Positions 18,796 to 28,869 of a DNA stretch of 64,000 nt are shown piece after piece. Below the pieces are notes generated by a model, which saw only the letters and a program-made list of their open reading frames with translations, was not told the DNA's origin and searched no databases. Where the stretch lies: positions 233,289 to 297,288 of the forward strand of contig NZ_FOMH01000009.1 of the NCBI RefSeq assembly GCF_900112575.1. The letters are read 5' to 3'. A program made the position numbers and the translations under genes. The number at the start of each line of letters is the position of its first letter. Position 1 is the stretch's first letter. The stretch comes from Flavobacterium phragmitis. Its GTDB lineage: Bacteria > Bacteroidota > Bacteroidia > Flavobacteriales > Flavobacteriaceae.

Positions 18796-21045
18796 ATGAA
18801 ACCTATGGTTTTAAATACAAATAAATTTCAAACAGCATGTATTTTTTGCATGCTGTTTTTTAGCATTACTATTTTTGCGCAGGAACCTGCCGATTTTGTA
18901 AATCCGTTTATTGGAACTTCTAATTACGGTGCGGCTTTTCCCGGGCCAATTGCGCCGCGCGGAATGGCAAGTATTAGTCCGTTTAATGTAGCTGGAGTAA
19001 AAAATACACCGATGGAAAAAGACAGTCAATGGCTTTCGAATCCGTATGTGAATGAGAATACTTTTTTGACCGGATTTAGTCAAGTGAATTTAAGCGGAGT
19101 TGGCTGTCCAGATTTGGGTGTTATTTTATTGATGCCAACAACAGGAAATGTAGAAATCGATCATTTAAAATATGGCTCGACTTATTCTAATGAAGTTGCC
19201 AAAGCGGCGTATTACAGCGTAAACATAGACAAGTACAAAGTAAAAGGCGAATTTACCACTTCAAAACGAGTGGGAGTGAGCAGATTCACTTTCCCGAAAG
19301 GGCAATCTAATATTTTACTAAATCTTGGATTGGGATTAACAAATGAAGAAGGCGCCATGATAAAAGTGGTTTCTTCCACAGAAATTGAAGGAATGCGTTC
19401 GGTTGGTTCGTTTTGTTACAATAGTCCAGAAGATGCTTATCCGGTTTATTTTGTGGCTCAATTTTCTAAACCTGCCCATAAATTTGGAGTTTGGAAAAAA
19501 GCGGCAAAATACAACGGCGTTGAAGCACAATGGATGGGTTACAATGGGAAAGCGAGAATAATGGAAAATACCATTAAAACTGTAGTAGGTGACAGTATTG
19601 GAAGTTATTTTACGTATAAATTCGACAAACAAGAAATGGTTGAAGTGAAGATCGGAATTTCGTACGTAAGTATTGAAAATGCTCGTGAAAACTTAGCAAA
19701 AGAAGTGGGCAACAGATCTTTTGATGCAATTTACAAAGAAACCTACAACGAATGGAACGAAGAGTTGTCTAAAATTTTGGTTGAAGGCGGTACAAAAGAT
19801 GACAATACGATTTTCTACACAGCTTTGTATCACACTTTAATTCATCCAAATACTTTAAATGATATTAACGGACAATATCCTGTAATCAAAAGAACTAAAA
19901 TTGCTAAAACCGATGACACCCGTTATACCGTATTTTCTTTATGGGATACGTACCGAAATGTACACCCATTGATGTCTTTGGTTTATCCAAAACAGCAATC
20001 TGATATGGTAAAAAGTATGTTGAATATGTTTGATGAAAACGGCTGGTTACCCAAATGGGAACTGAATTCGACTGAGACTTTTACTATGGTTGGAGACCCT
20101 GCAAGTATTGTAATTACAGATACTTATATGAGAGGAATTCGTGATTATGATGTTAATAAAGCCTATTATGCGATGTTGAAAGGCGCAGATAATGTTGAAA
20201 ATAATCCACTTCGTCCGGGATTGAGAGATTATATTAAAAAAGGATATTTGACAACCGACAACAAAGGGCCGGTTTCTACAACTCAGGAATATAATATTTC
20301 AGATTATTCTATTTCGCTTATGGCCAACGAATTTGGAGACAAAGACAATGTAAAACGTTTTAAAGAACGTTCATTATCTTATAGAAAATTATTTGATAAA
20401 AACTTAAATCTGCTTCGTCCAAGAACGCCCGACGGAAAATGGTACGAACCTTTTGACCCAAATTCAGGAGCTAATTTTGAAGAAAATGTTGGTTTTATTG
20501 AAGGAAATGCGTGGCAATATAATTTTATGGTTCCTCATGATATTATTGGTTTGAAAAAACTAATGGGTGGAGATCAGGCATTTTCAGCACAATTGCAGAA
20601 AATTTTCGACACCAAACAATTTGATATGGCCAATGAGCCTGATATTGCCAATCCGTATTTATTTAATTATGTGAAAGGCGAAGAATATAAAGCTCAGGAA
20701 ATGGTAAAAAAATTGGTTCACGAATATTTCAAAAATGAGCCAAAAGGATTGCCAGGGAATGATGATACGGGAACCATGTCGGCTTGGTTAGTGTATTCGA
20801 TGATGGGAATTTATCCAATATCGCCGGGAGATCCAATTTACACTATTACAGCACCAATGTTTCATAGAGTGACGATAAAATTAGATCCAAGATATTATAA
20901 AAAAGAAAGCATTGTAATTGAAAGACAAATCAATAATGATGGAAAAATCAATTCGATTGAGTTAAACGGAAAATCACTTAACAGCTTTTTTATTTCGCAC
21001 GATGATTTTGTAAATGGAAATAAGCTTAAAGTGATTCAAAACTAA
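18796..21045 (+). CDS. Second GH92 alpha-mannosidase-like enzyme, divergent active site
   Basis: A 749-residue exported protein (signal peptide ending TIFAQ). GH92 signatures are present but altered: VNPFIGTSNYGAAFPGPIAP at the N-terminus, GLPGNDDTGTMSAWLVYSMM with the base aspartates, and NEPDIANPY (bases 20632-20658) where the first GH92 has NEPSHH. The Glu of NEP is kept, so it is probably active, but loss of the two histidines suggests another linkage (alpha-1,3, alpha-1,6 or other). I chose 18796 because it gives a clean signal peptide two bases after the GH29 stop; an in-frame ATG at 18760 would overlap GH29. Confidence 0.88.
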   Translation: MKPMVLNTNKFQTACIFCMLFFSITIFAQEPADFVNPFIGTSNYGAAFPGPIAPRGMASISPFNVAGVKNTPMEKDSQWLSNPYVNENTFLTGFSQVNLSGVGCPDLGVILLMPTTGNVEIDHLKYGSTYSNEVAKAAYYSVNIDKYKVKGEFTTSKRVGVSRFTFPKGQSNILLNLGLGLTNEEGAMIKVVSSTEIEGMRSVGSFCYNSPEDAYPVYFVAQFSKPAHKFGVWKKAAKYNGVEAQWMGYNGKARIMENTIKTVVGDSIGSYFTYKFDKQEMVEVKIGISYVSIENARENLAKEVGNRSFDAIYKETYNEWNEELSKILVEGGTKDDNTIFYTALYHTLIHPNTLNDINGQYPVIKRTKIAKTDDTRYTVFSLWDTYRNVHPLMSLVYPKQQSDMVKSMLNMFDENGWLPKWELNSTETFTMVGDPASIVITDTYMRGIRDYDVNKAYYAMLKGADNVENNPLRPGLRDYIKKGYLTTDNKGPVSTTQEYNISDYSISLMANEFGDKDNVKRFKERSLSYRKLFDKNLNLLRPRTPDGKWYEPFDPNSGANFEENVGFIEGNAWQYNFMVPHDIIGLKKLMGGDQAFSAQLQKIFDTKQFDMANEPDIANPYLFNYVKGEEYKAQEMVKKLVHEYFKNEPKGLPGNDDTGTMSAWLVYSMMGIYPISPGDPIYTITAPMFHRVTIKLDPRYYKKESIVIERQINNDGKINSIELNGKSLNSFFISHDDFVNGNKLKVIQN

Positions 21046-21058
21046 ACACAACACAACT

Positions 21059-23719
21059 ATGTTACAATTAAGAATGAGAAAAACGGCCATTATTTTTGTA
21101 ATGGCTGTTGGTTTTTTAAACCAAACCCATGCCCAGAAAAAGTATCTGTATCAAGATGCGAAAGCGCCTGTTGAAGACAGAGTAAAAGACTTGTTAAGCC
21201 GTATGACGCTTGAAGAAAAAGTACGTCAGATGGATATGTACAGAGGAGATTTTTTTAAAGATAAAGAAGATTTTGCTAAATCTAAATCGGCAGAAAAAAT
21301 TGGAAAATTAGGAATTGGAGCGATTCATGACCTTTATCCACGTTCTGCGAAAATGATTAATGATTTGCAGACTAATGTAATCAAAGGAAACCGTTGGGGA
21401 ATTCCAGCCTTGATTATGTGTGAAATGCTTCACGGATATTTAGACGAAGGAAGTACTGCTTTTCCAATGAATATTGGTCTTGGTGCAACTTGGGATGTTG
21501 CAACGATGGACAAAGTAGGTAAAGTTATTGGTATGGAAGCCAGAGCACATGGTGTTCATTTTGGTTTTGGACCAAATTTAGATTTAGGACGCGAACCAAG
21601 ATGGGGACGTGTTGCGGAAACTTTTGGTGAAGATGCTTTCTTGAACAGCGAAATTGGTTTGGCTTTTATTAAAGGATTGCAAGGAGACGATTTAAAATCA
21701 GATCGTTCTATTATTGCAGAACCGAAACACTTTGCGGTTCACGGTATTCCACAAGCGGGAGGAAACTCTTCGCCAATTTTGGTTGGAGAACGTTCTGCAA
21801 GAGAAGATCATTTACCATCTTTTGAAAAAGCATTCAGAAAAGGCGGAGCTTTAGGAACTATGTGTGCTTATTCAGAGTTAGACGGAATTCCTTGTGCAGC
21901 CAATCATTGGTTATTGACAGATGTTTTGAGAAACGAATGGGGTTTTAAAGGATTGGTAGTTTCAGATTTAGGAGCTATCAAATACATTCAAACGACTCAC
22001 AAAGTGGCTGATTCTCCAAAAGAGGCTATTAGAGAAGCAGTTTCAGCTGGTGTAGATATGCAGTTTTATGATTTTTCAAATGAATTCTGGCAGAGTACTG
22101 TTATCGAATTGGTAAATGAAAAGAAATTGACAATGGAAAACATCGACCGTGCAGCGGGAGCAGTTTTGCGTTTGAAATTCTTATTGGGATTATTTGAAAA
22201 TCCTTACACAGATAAAAATCTGATTAAAGAGCGTTTTCATACTCCAGAAAATCAAGCTGTTGCTTTAGAAGCGGCTCAGAAATCTATGGTTTTATTGAAA
22301 AATGAAAACAACACTTTGCCTTTAAGTAAAAACTTGAAAAATATTGCGGTTATCGGACCAAATGCAAATGCTTCAAGATTGGGAGGTTATGCTCCTAAAA
22401 ATAGTGTTGGAATGACGGTTTATGAAGGCGTTAAGGAATTGGTTGGAAAAACTGCTAATATAGTTTATGAAGAAGGTGTTCCATTGATTGTAAAAGGACA
22501 GATTATTCCATCTAAGTATTTATTTACTCCAGACGAATCTCAAAACGGATTAAAAGGAGAATATTTCAATAACAGAAACTTAGAAGGAACTCCGGCATTG
22601 ACTCGTATCGACAGCCAGTTAGAATTTGATTGGCCTTGGGCACCTGGAGATGGTGTGAATGTGGATGATTTTTCTATAAGATGGACGGGATTCTTAAAAT
22701 CAGATCAAGCATTGGACGGCTGGTTGGGTTTAAGTTCTGATGACGGAATTAGAATGTATATTGATGATCAATTGGTAATCGACAACTGGACAAAAGGAGC
22801 AACAAGCATGGTGACGACTCCAAAAATTATTGAAAAAGGTAAAAAGTATAAAGTCCGCATTGAAATGTGGGAAGGAGGCTGGGGAGCCAGAGCTCATTTC
22901 CGTTGGAATTTAGAAAAAGTAAACTTACAGCCAGCAATTGAAGCAGCTAAAAAAGCAGATGTTGCGATTGTGGTTTTAGGTGAATCTAATGAATTGGTTG
23001 AAGAAAACAGAGACGTAGCTTCTTTAGACTTATTCGGAATTCAACAGCAATTAATTGAAGAGATTCACAAAACAGGAACTCCGGTAGTTTGTGTGTTATT
23101 AAACGGTCGTCCGCTTTCTACAAACTGGATTACTGAAAACATTCCCGCACTTTTAGAAGGATGGTTTCCAGGTGAGTTAGGCGGTAGGGCAGTGGCTGAT
23201 GTATTATTTGGAGATTACAACCCAGGAGGTAGATTGCCAATCACAGTACCAAAATCAGTAGGACAGTTACCTATATATTATAACCAAAAACCATCTGCAA
23301 TCCATAAATATGTAGCAGAAAGCGAGCATCCATTATATTCATTTGGTTACGGATTAAGTTATACGAAGTTTGAATATTCTAATTTAAAACTGAATACTAC
23401 CGAAATTAAGCCAAACGGAGAAGTAAAAGTTTCTGTGGATGTTAAAAACGTTGGAGACAGAGACGGAGATGAAGTGGTTCAATTATATATTAATGATGTT
23501 TACAGCAGTACCACTACACCTGAAAAAACGTTAAAAGGATTCAAAAGATTGAATATCAAAAAAGGAGAAATTAAAAATGTTGAATTTACACTTACACCAG
23601 AAGAGCTATCTCTTTGGAACAGAGAAATGAAGCGCGTTGTAGAGCCTGGAGATTTCGAAGTTATGGTCGGCGGAAATTCGACGGATTTACTTAAAACTAA
23701 ATTCAAGGTTTTGAACTAA
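21059..23719 (+). CDS. GH3 beta-glycosidase with PA14 insertion
   Basis: An 886-residue exported enzyme (signal peptide ending QTHAQ; the alternative start at 21074 also works). Order: GH3 N-terminal barrel (about 35-360) with the nucleophile Asp in GLVVSDLGA (codon 21965-21967); GH3 C-terminal domain interrupted by a PA14 domain (about 490-625: GLKGEYFNNRNLEGTP, LSSDDGIRMYIDDQLVIDNW, EMWEGGWGARAHFRW); then a fibronectin type III-like C-terminal domain (YPLYSFGYGLSY-type region onward). PA14 inserts often shape substrate access in plant-glycan beta-glucosidases. Its role among N-glycan enzymes is unclear; beta-glucosidase or beta-xylosidase action is possible. A terminator follows. Confidence 0.92.
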   Translation: MLQLRMRKTAIIFVMAVGFLNQTHAQKKYLYQDAKAPVEDRVKDLLSRMTLEEKVRQMDMYRGDFFKDKEDFAKSKSAEKIGKLGIGAIHDLYPRSAKMINDLQTNVIKGNRWGIPALIMCEMLHGYLDEGSTAFPMNIGLGATWDVATMDKVGKVIGMEARAHGVHFGFGPNLDLGREPRWGRVAETFGEDAFLNSEIGLAFIKGLQGDDLKSDRSIIAEPKHFAVHGIPQAGGNSSPILVGERSAREDHLPSFEKAFRKGGALGTMCAYSELDGIPCAANHWLLTDVLRNEWGFKGLVVSDLGAIKYIQTTHKVADSPKEAIREAVSAGVDMQFYDFSNEFWQSTVIELVNEKKLTMENIDRAAGAVLRLKFLLGLFENPYTDKNLIKERFHTPENQAVALEAAQKSMVLLKNENNTLPLSKNLKNIAVIGPNANASRLGGYAPKNSVGMTVYEGVKELVGKTANIVYEEGVPLIVKGQIIPSKYLFTPDESQNGLKGEYFNNRNLEGTPALTRIDSQLEFDWPWAPGDGVNVDDFSIRWTGFLKSDQALDGWLGLSSDDGIRMYIDDQLVIDNWTKGATSMVTTPKIIEKGKKYKVRIEMWEGGWGARAHFRWNLEKVNLQPAIEAAKKADVAIVVLGESNELVEENRDVASLDLFGIQQQLIEEIHKTGTPVVCVLLNGRPLSTNWITENIPALLEGWFPGELGGRAVADVLFGDYNPGGRLPITVPKSVGQLPIYYNQKPSAIHKYVAESEHPLYSFGYGLSYTKFEYSNLKLNTTEIKPNGEVKVSVDVKNVGDRDGDEVVQLYINDVYSSTTTPEKTLKGFKRLNIKKGEIKNVEFTLTPEELSLWNREMKRVVEPGDFEVMVGGNSTDLLKTKFKVLN

Positions 23720-23726
23720 AAACCTG

Positions 23727-23754
23727 AAAACGCCGAAGATTTTTCGGCGTTTTT
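23727..23754 (+). terminator. Rho-independent terminator after GH3
   Basis: Stem AAAACGCCGAA / TTCGGCGTTTT (23727-23737 and 23743-23753) with a T tract. It closes the glycosidase run and separates it from the SusC/SusD unit. Confidence 0.9.
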
Positions 23755-23847
23755 GCTTAAAAAAAAAGAATACAATTATAAAAGGTTAAAATCGATTAGA
23801 TAAATAGAGTTTTGCCCTTTAAAATAAGGAAGAGATGGATTACAAAT

Positions 23848-23859
23848 GAAAACGTTTTC
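23848..23859. promoter_or_regulatory. LacI-type palindromic operator candidate upstream of susC
   Basis: GAAAACGTTTTC is a perfect 12-base palindrome with the central CG of LacI/GalR-family operators. It lies 124 bases before the susC start in a 228-base gap with no gene. No LacI regulator is in the window, so the match rests on sequence form only. Confidence 0.35.
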
Positions 23860-23982
23860 TTTCAATTTTCAGGCAAACTTTCACCAACACCTTTGCAAAA
23901 TGGTCATTTGTCGAAATTATGTATTGTTAACAAAACGTATTCCTAAATTTAACATGTTATTAACTCTAAAAAAACAACTAAT

Positions 23983-26900
23983 ATGATTAAAAACGTACTA
24001 AAATTACTGTTCGTCATATGTATCTTCGGGTTCCAAACCCTAGAAGCACAGACTACAGTAAAAGGAACGATAACAGATGCTGTTAGCGGAATTCCGATTC
24101 CTGGAGCAAATATTATTGTTAAAGGAACAAGAACAAGTGCTTCATCAGATTTTGATGGAAAATACAGCATTAGTGTTCCAAATCAATCATCGGTTTTAGT
24201 ATTTACTTATGTAGGTTCTGCTACAAAAGAAGTAGCGGTAGGATCACAAACTACTATTAATGTGTCTCTAGGTGCAGACACACAGCAGTTAGGAGAAGTA
24301 GTGGTAACGGCTCTTGGTATTAAGAGAGAGAAAAAAGCCATTACGTATTCAGCACAAAACATTGCAGTAGATGAAATTTCTGAAGCAAGATCATTAAACG
24401 TTGCCAACTCACTTTCTGGTAAAGTTGCAGGTCTTAACTTCTCTACTACTTCAAATGGTGTTGGTTCTTCTTCCAGAATTACTTTAAGAGGTAACAGATC
24501 TCTTACGGGTAACAACCAACCATTGTATGTAGTGGATGGTGTACCAATTAGTAATGGTACTGGTGCAGGTAATGATAATAGTGATACAGGAGGGACAACT
24601 CAACCAGACGGTATTTCGAACATTAACCCAGAAGATATTGCTTCGATGACGGTTTTGAAAGGACCATCTGCAGCGGCACTTTATGGTACTAGAGCAAGTA
24701 ATGGTGTTATCGTTATTACTACTAAATCTGGTAAAGCAGGAAAAACTTCGGTAACCTTGTCATCAAACTTTATGGCTTCGTCTGCTTACAACTTGACAAA
24801 TTTCCAAAATGAATATGGACAAGGAGATTTAGGAAATTACAGTTCTTCTTCGCCTTCAAGCTGGGGACCAAGATTTGACGGAAGACAAGTTCCGGCATGG
24901 CAGCTTGTTCGTAATCCTAATTATGCAGGACCTGCTACTACATCTTACACGGCTCAACCAAACAACGTGCAGGATTTCTACAAAACAGGTTACAACTTAG
25001 CCAATACATTATCGGTTACATCTGGAAACGAAAAAGCTCAGGGTTATTTCTCTTATACTAACACACGTGCTGAAGGTATTGTTGGAGGAAACCAAATGGA
25101 CAGACACAATCTTAATTTAAGATTTACAAGTAAGCTTACAGATAAATTATCATTGGATGCGAAAACAAACTACATCGTTCAAGAAATTGATAATTTGTTA
25201 AAAACAGGAGAAGAGTCTATCGGTACTTCTGCTTATTTATTACCTCGTAGTATGAAATACAATGACTACAAAGATTTCGAATACGTTGATGCTGCTGGTG
25301 AATTACAAAAAAATTACTTTGTAGATCGTTCAGGAACTCCTGGAGGAAACCCATTCTGGACTGCATTACGTGATAATGATCGTACTGATAAAAGAAACAG
25401 ATTTATAGGTCTTGCCTCTCTTAAATATGATTTTACAAGTACTTTAAGTTTACAAGTTAGAGCTGGCTTAGATCAGACTACAAATAAAATCGTTACGAAA
25501 AGATTCGCTACTGAAGAGTTTAATCAAAACGTAGGTAATTATAATGAATTTTATGAAACAGCAACAGAATTCAATACAGATGCTTTGCTTTCATACAATG
25601 AGAAGTTTGGAGATTTTTCTGTAGGAATCAATGCTGGAGCTAACATTTTGAAACAAAATAGTTCTTCATTAAGTGCAGGTGGTCGTTTAGGTAAAAGAAA
25701 TTATTTCACAATGAGAAATGTACCTGATCCAACGGCAACTACATCGAATTTAGATAAACAAATTAATTCTGTTTATGGGTTTTCTCAAATTGGATTTAGA
25801 AATTATTTATTCTTAGATTTAACAGCTAGAAACGACTGGTCTTCTGCTTTACCAGCAAATAATAGATCATTCTTTTATCCTTCTGTAGGTTTATCTGGAG
25901 TTATTTCTGATATGGTTGATTTGCCAGAAACAATTAGTTTTGCTAAATTAAGAGCATCTTATGCAAAAGTGGGTAACGATACAGATCCTTACCAAACTAG
26001 TTCAAGATTAACATATATTGGTGCAAACGGTGGTATTTTATTCCCACAGTCAACAGCTGGAAATCCAAATTTAAGACCAGAGATGTCAAGTTCAGTTGAA
26101 TTTGGTGCTGATGTTAGATTTTTCAACAATCGTTTAGGATTAGATGTAACTTACTTCGAAACGAATACAAAAGATCAGATATTCTATATCAATACACCAG
26201 AATCTTCTTCAAAATCAAGAGCGATTGTTAATGGTGGAGAAATCCAAAATAAAGGTTTTGAAGCGGTGCTTACAGCAACTCCAATTCAAACAAACAATTT
26301 TACATGGGATATTACAACAAACTTTTCAACTTACAAATCTAAAGTAGTTTCTATCTATGAAGGAAGAGATGAATTGATTTTAGGTGAAGGAAGATTGGTT
26401 AGAAGCAAAGTAGTATTAGGAGGTGAATACGGTGATTTATATGTTAAAGGTTTCAAAAGAGATCCAAACGGAAATGTTATCGTAAATGATGCAGGTTTAC
26501 CAGTAGCAACAAACTCATTTGATGTTAGAGCAGGTAACTTTAATCCAGACTGGACAGCAGGTTTTAGAAATAGTTTCAAATACAAAGATTTCTCTTTAAG
26601 TTTCCTTGTTGATTTTAGAATTGGTGGTGAAGTTGTTTCTTATACTCAAGCTAGAATGGCAGGTTTAGGGGTAAGTGATGTTACTCTTGCTGGAAGAGAT
26701 GGATTTGTTGTTCCTGGTGTAGTAGATAATGGTAACGGAACTTACACTCCAAATACAAGAAGTGTTACAGCTGAGGAATACTGGGTATCAATTGGACAAA
26801 GAGATCCTTTAGCAGAGCCTTTTATTTATGACGCTACAAACATCAGATTAAGAGAAGCTGTTTTTGGATATTCATTACCAAAACGTCTTTTAGGAGATTC

Positions 26901-27075
26901 AGGTTTTAAAAGCATCGATTTCTCATTAGTAGGAAGAAATTTATTCTTCTTCTTGAATGAAGCTAAACATTTTGATCCAGAAGCAGGTGCCGGTACAGGA
27001 AACTTGCAAGGTGTTGAGTCTTTCAATATTCCAACAACGAGAGAATATGGACTAAATGTTAAATTTGGATTTTAA
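23983..27075 (+). CDS. SusC/RagA-family TonB-dependent glycan importer
   Basis: A 1030-residue outer-membrane protein. Signal peptide ending LEAQ; a carboxypeptidase-D-regulatory-like domain (about 25-100, VKGTITDAVSGIPIPGANII); a plug (about 105-230) with LNVANSLSGKVAGLNF, TLRGNRSLTGNNQPLYVVDG and VLKGPSAAALYGTRASNGVI; then the barrel, ending in phenylalanine (VKFGF). The SusD partner starts 17 bases later. It should import glycans or glycopeptides generated at the cell surface; the enzyme set upstream points to N-glycans. Confidence 0.96.
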   Translation: MIKNVLKLLFVICIFGFQTLEAQTTVKGTITDAVSGIPIPGANIIVKGTRTSASSDFDGKYSISVPNQSSVLVFTYVGSATKEVAVGSQTTINVSLGADTQQLGEVVVTALGIKREKKAITYSAQNIAVDEISEARSLNVANSLSGKVAGLNFSTTSNGVGSSSRITLRGNRSLTGNNQPLYVVDGVPISNGTGAGNDNSDTGGTTQPDGISNINPEDIASMTVLKGPSAAALYGTRASNGVIVITTKSGKAGKTSVTLSSNFMASSAYNLTNFQNEYGQGDLGNYSSSSPSSWGPRFDGRQVPAWQLVRNPNYAGPATTSYTAQPNNVQDFYKTGYNLANTLSVTSGNEKAQGYFSYTNTRAEGIVGGNQMDRHNLNLRFTSKLTDKLSLDAKTNYIVQEIDNLLKTGEESIGTSAYLLPRSMKYNDYKDFEYVDAAGELQKNYFVDRSGTPGGNPFWTALRDNDRTDKRNRFIGLASLKYDFTSTLSLQVRAGLDQTTNKIVTKRFATEEFNQNVGNYNEFYETATEFNTDALLSYNEKFGDFSVGINAGANILKQNSSSLSAGGRLGKRNYFTMRNVPDPTATTSNLDKQINSVYGFSQIGFRNYLFLDLTARNDWSSALPANNRSFFYPSVGLSGVISDMVDLPETISFAKLRASYAKVGNDTDPYQTSSRLTYIGANGGILFPQSTAGNPNLRPEMSSSVEFGADVRFFNNRLGLDVTYFETNTKDQIFYINTPESSSKSRAIVNGGEIQNKGFEAVLTATPIQTNNFTWDITTNFSTYKSKVVSIYEGRDELILGEGRLVRSKVVLGGEYGDLYVKGFKRDPNGNVIVNDAGLPVATNSFDVRAGNFNPDWTAGFRNSFKYKDFSLSFLVDFRIGGEVVSYTQARMAGLGVSDVTLAGRDGFVVPGVVDNGNGTYTPNTRSVTAEEYWVSIGQRDPLAEPFIYDATNIRLREAVFGYSLPKRLLGDSGFKSIDFSLVGRNLFFFLNEAKHFDPEAGAGTGNLQGVESFNIPTTREYGLNVKFGF

Positions 27076-27092
27076 TTAAAAAAAGATATATC

Positions 27093-28697
27093 ATGAAATA
27101 TAGTTTTAAAATAAAAACATTAGGAGTTGCTTTATTGGCAGGTTCTATTTTATCAAGCTGTACGGGCGATTTTGATGAAATAAATAAAGATCCTAATTCG
27201 CTAACAGAAGATCAGTTAGATGCTTCAATGGCTGGACCTGCATTTGCATATGCTTTGTATGGTGGTATTCACAACGGAGCTGCTGATGCTACTGGATGGG
27301 CAGATGATCAAGGAACATGGGGTATTGCAACAGGTATTTTATCTTCTACTTTTATCCACTATCTGTCATCAAGTTATGGTACAGAAAGAAATAATTTTAG
27401 TGGATATGAAGCGAGAGGATGGACAAGATTTTATACTATTGCTGCTCCAAGTTTAAATTATGCTTTTAAAGCCGCCGAAGGAAATGCTGAAGCTACAGCA
27501 GTTCTAAAAATCTGGAAAGTATTTATGTATAATCAGATGGTAGATTTATACGGACCAATTCCTTATTCTCAAGCAGGGAATAATCAAGGAAGTGTTCCTT
27601 ACGATAGCGTTGAATCTATCTATGAAGACTTTTTTAAATTGTTGGATGAAGCAAATGCTACTTTAGGTGCTTCTTCTACAAGTACAGTTGCTGCTTTTCA
27701 AACAACCGACCGAGTTTACCAAGGAAGTGTTGACAAGTGGAGAATTTTTGGTAACAGTTTAAGATTACGTTTAGCATTAAGAATTTCTGATGTACAGCCA
27801 GCTAAAGCAAAAACTCAAGCAGAAGCAGCTGTTGCGGCAGGAGTGATGCAGACTAATGACCAAAGCGCTTATTTCCAAGTAAGTTCTGCAACACCAAACA
27901 ACTTAAACATGGTTGCAAACGGATGGGGTTACAAAATGACAGCTTCTATGGAAAGTCTTTTAGTAGGATACTCTGATCCAAGGTTACAGAAATGGTTTTC
28001 ACCTGGAATTGGGGGTAACTATATTGGAAGACCTTCTGGATATTTAAGAGGATTTTTTACAGATCAAGACAATGAGTATTTCTCTTCTTTTAATGATGAT
28101 GTTTTAGGATTAGGACCAGAACCAGGGTCAAATCCTTTGAGTAATAGTAAAAACATCGAAATCTTCATGGCTTCTGAAAATTATTTCTCAAGAGCTGAAG
28201 GTGCTTTAAATGGATGGAATATGGGTGGAAGCGCTCAATCTTTGTATGAACAAGGTATTAGATTATCTATGGCACAGTGGGGAATTTCAGATGCTACTGC
28301 TATTAATAATTATATTGCAGGAACTGCATTACCTAGTGCTCCAAATGTTAATACGCGTTTCCCTGGTTTAGTAACAGAAAGTATTCCTGTGAAATTACCA
28401 GTTGCTTGGTCATCTTCTACTGCTGATCAGCGTACACAAATTGCTGTTCAAAAATATTTAGCTATTTTCCCTGAATCTTGGGAAGCTTTTGCTGACTTAA
28501 GAAGAAGTGATGCTAAAATTATTTATCAGCCACTTAACACGGAGAACAATGATGCAGGAGTTGGAAAAAGTTTGATCAAAAGAGTTATCTATGTTACAAA
28601 CGAATATTCTGCAAACAGAGCCGCTGTTGAAGATGGAATTGTAAAATTAGGAGGCCCAGACACAGGTGGAACTAAACTTTGGTGGGACACAAAATAA
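27093..28697 (+). CDS. SusD/RagB-family surface glycan-binding lipoprotein
   Basis: A 534-residue lipoprotein (lipobox LSSC, Cys23) of the SusD-like_2 subgroup: CTGDFDEINKDPNS start, WKVFMYNQMVDLYGPIPYSQ helical TPR part, LRLRLALRISDVQPAKA, and FPESWEAFADLRRSD near the C-terminus. It forms the lid of the SusC transporter and captures glycan at the surface. The terminator at 28741 ends the pair. Confidence 0.95.
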   Translation: MKYSFKIKTLGVALLAGSILSSCTGDFDEINKDPNSLTEDQLDASMAGPAFAYALYGGIHNGAADATGWADDQGTWGIATGILSSTFIHYLSSSYGTERNNFSGYEARGWTRFYTIAAPSLNYAFKAAEGNAEATAVLKIWKVFMYNQMVDLYGPIPYSQAGNNQGSVPYDSVESIYEDFFKLLDEANATLGASSTSTVAAFQTTDRVYQGSVDKWRIFGNSLRLRLALRISDVQPAKAKTQAEAAVAAGVMQTNDQSAYFQVSSATPNNLNMVANGWGYKMTASMESLLVGYSDPRLQKWFSPGIGGNYIGRPSGYLRGFFTDQDNEYFSSFNDDVLGLGPEPGSNPLSNSKNIEIFMASENYFSRAEGALNGWNMGGSAQSLYEQGIRLSMAQWGISDATAINNYIAGTALPSAPNVNTRFPGLVTESIPVKLPVAWSSSTADQRTQIAVQKYLAIFPESWEAFADLRRSDAKIIYQPLNTENNDAGVGKSLIKRVIYVTNEYSANRAAVEDGIVKLGGPDTGGTKLWWDTK

Positions 28698-28740
28698 TTA
28701 ATTTGGTGAGTAAAGATCGACACAGTCCTTACTTAAAACG

Positions 28741-28770
28741 CAAAAGGAGAGGTAACTCTCCTTTTGTTTT
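28741..28770 (+). terminator. Rho-independent terminator after susD
   Basis: Perfect 11-bp stem CAAAAGGAGAG / CTCTCCTTTTG with a four-base loop, followed by TTTT. It also argues against the ATG at 28777, which directly follows it, as the start of the MFS gene. Confidence 0.92.
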
Positions 28771-28869
28771 ATACTTATGTCGCTAATTGGCATAAAAATT
28801 CTATTAACTAAAAACGATGATGAACTCCAATTCAATACATCATCAAACCAAAAAAAACACAAAATAAAA

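Noticed and set aside
28777..28869. Upstream ATG for the MFS transporter
   Set aside because: It directly follows the susD terminator and gives a charged leader not seen in the family.
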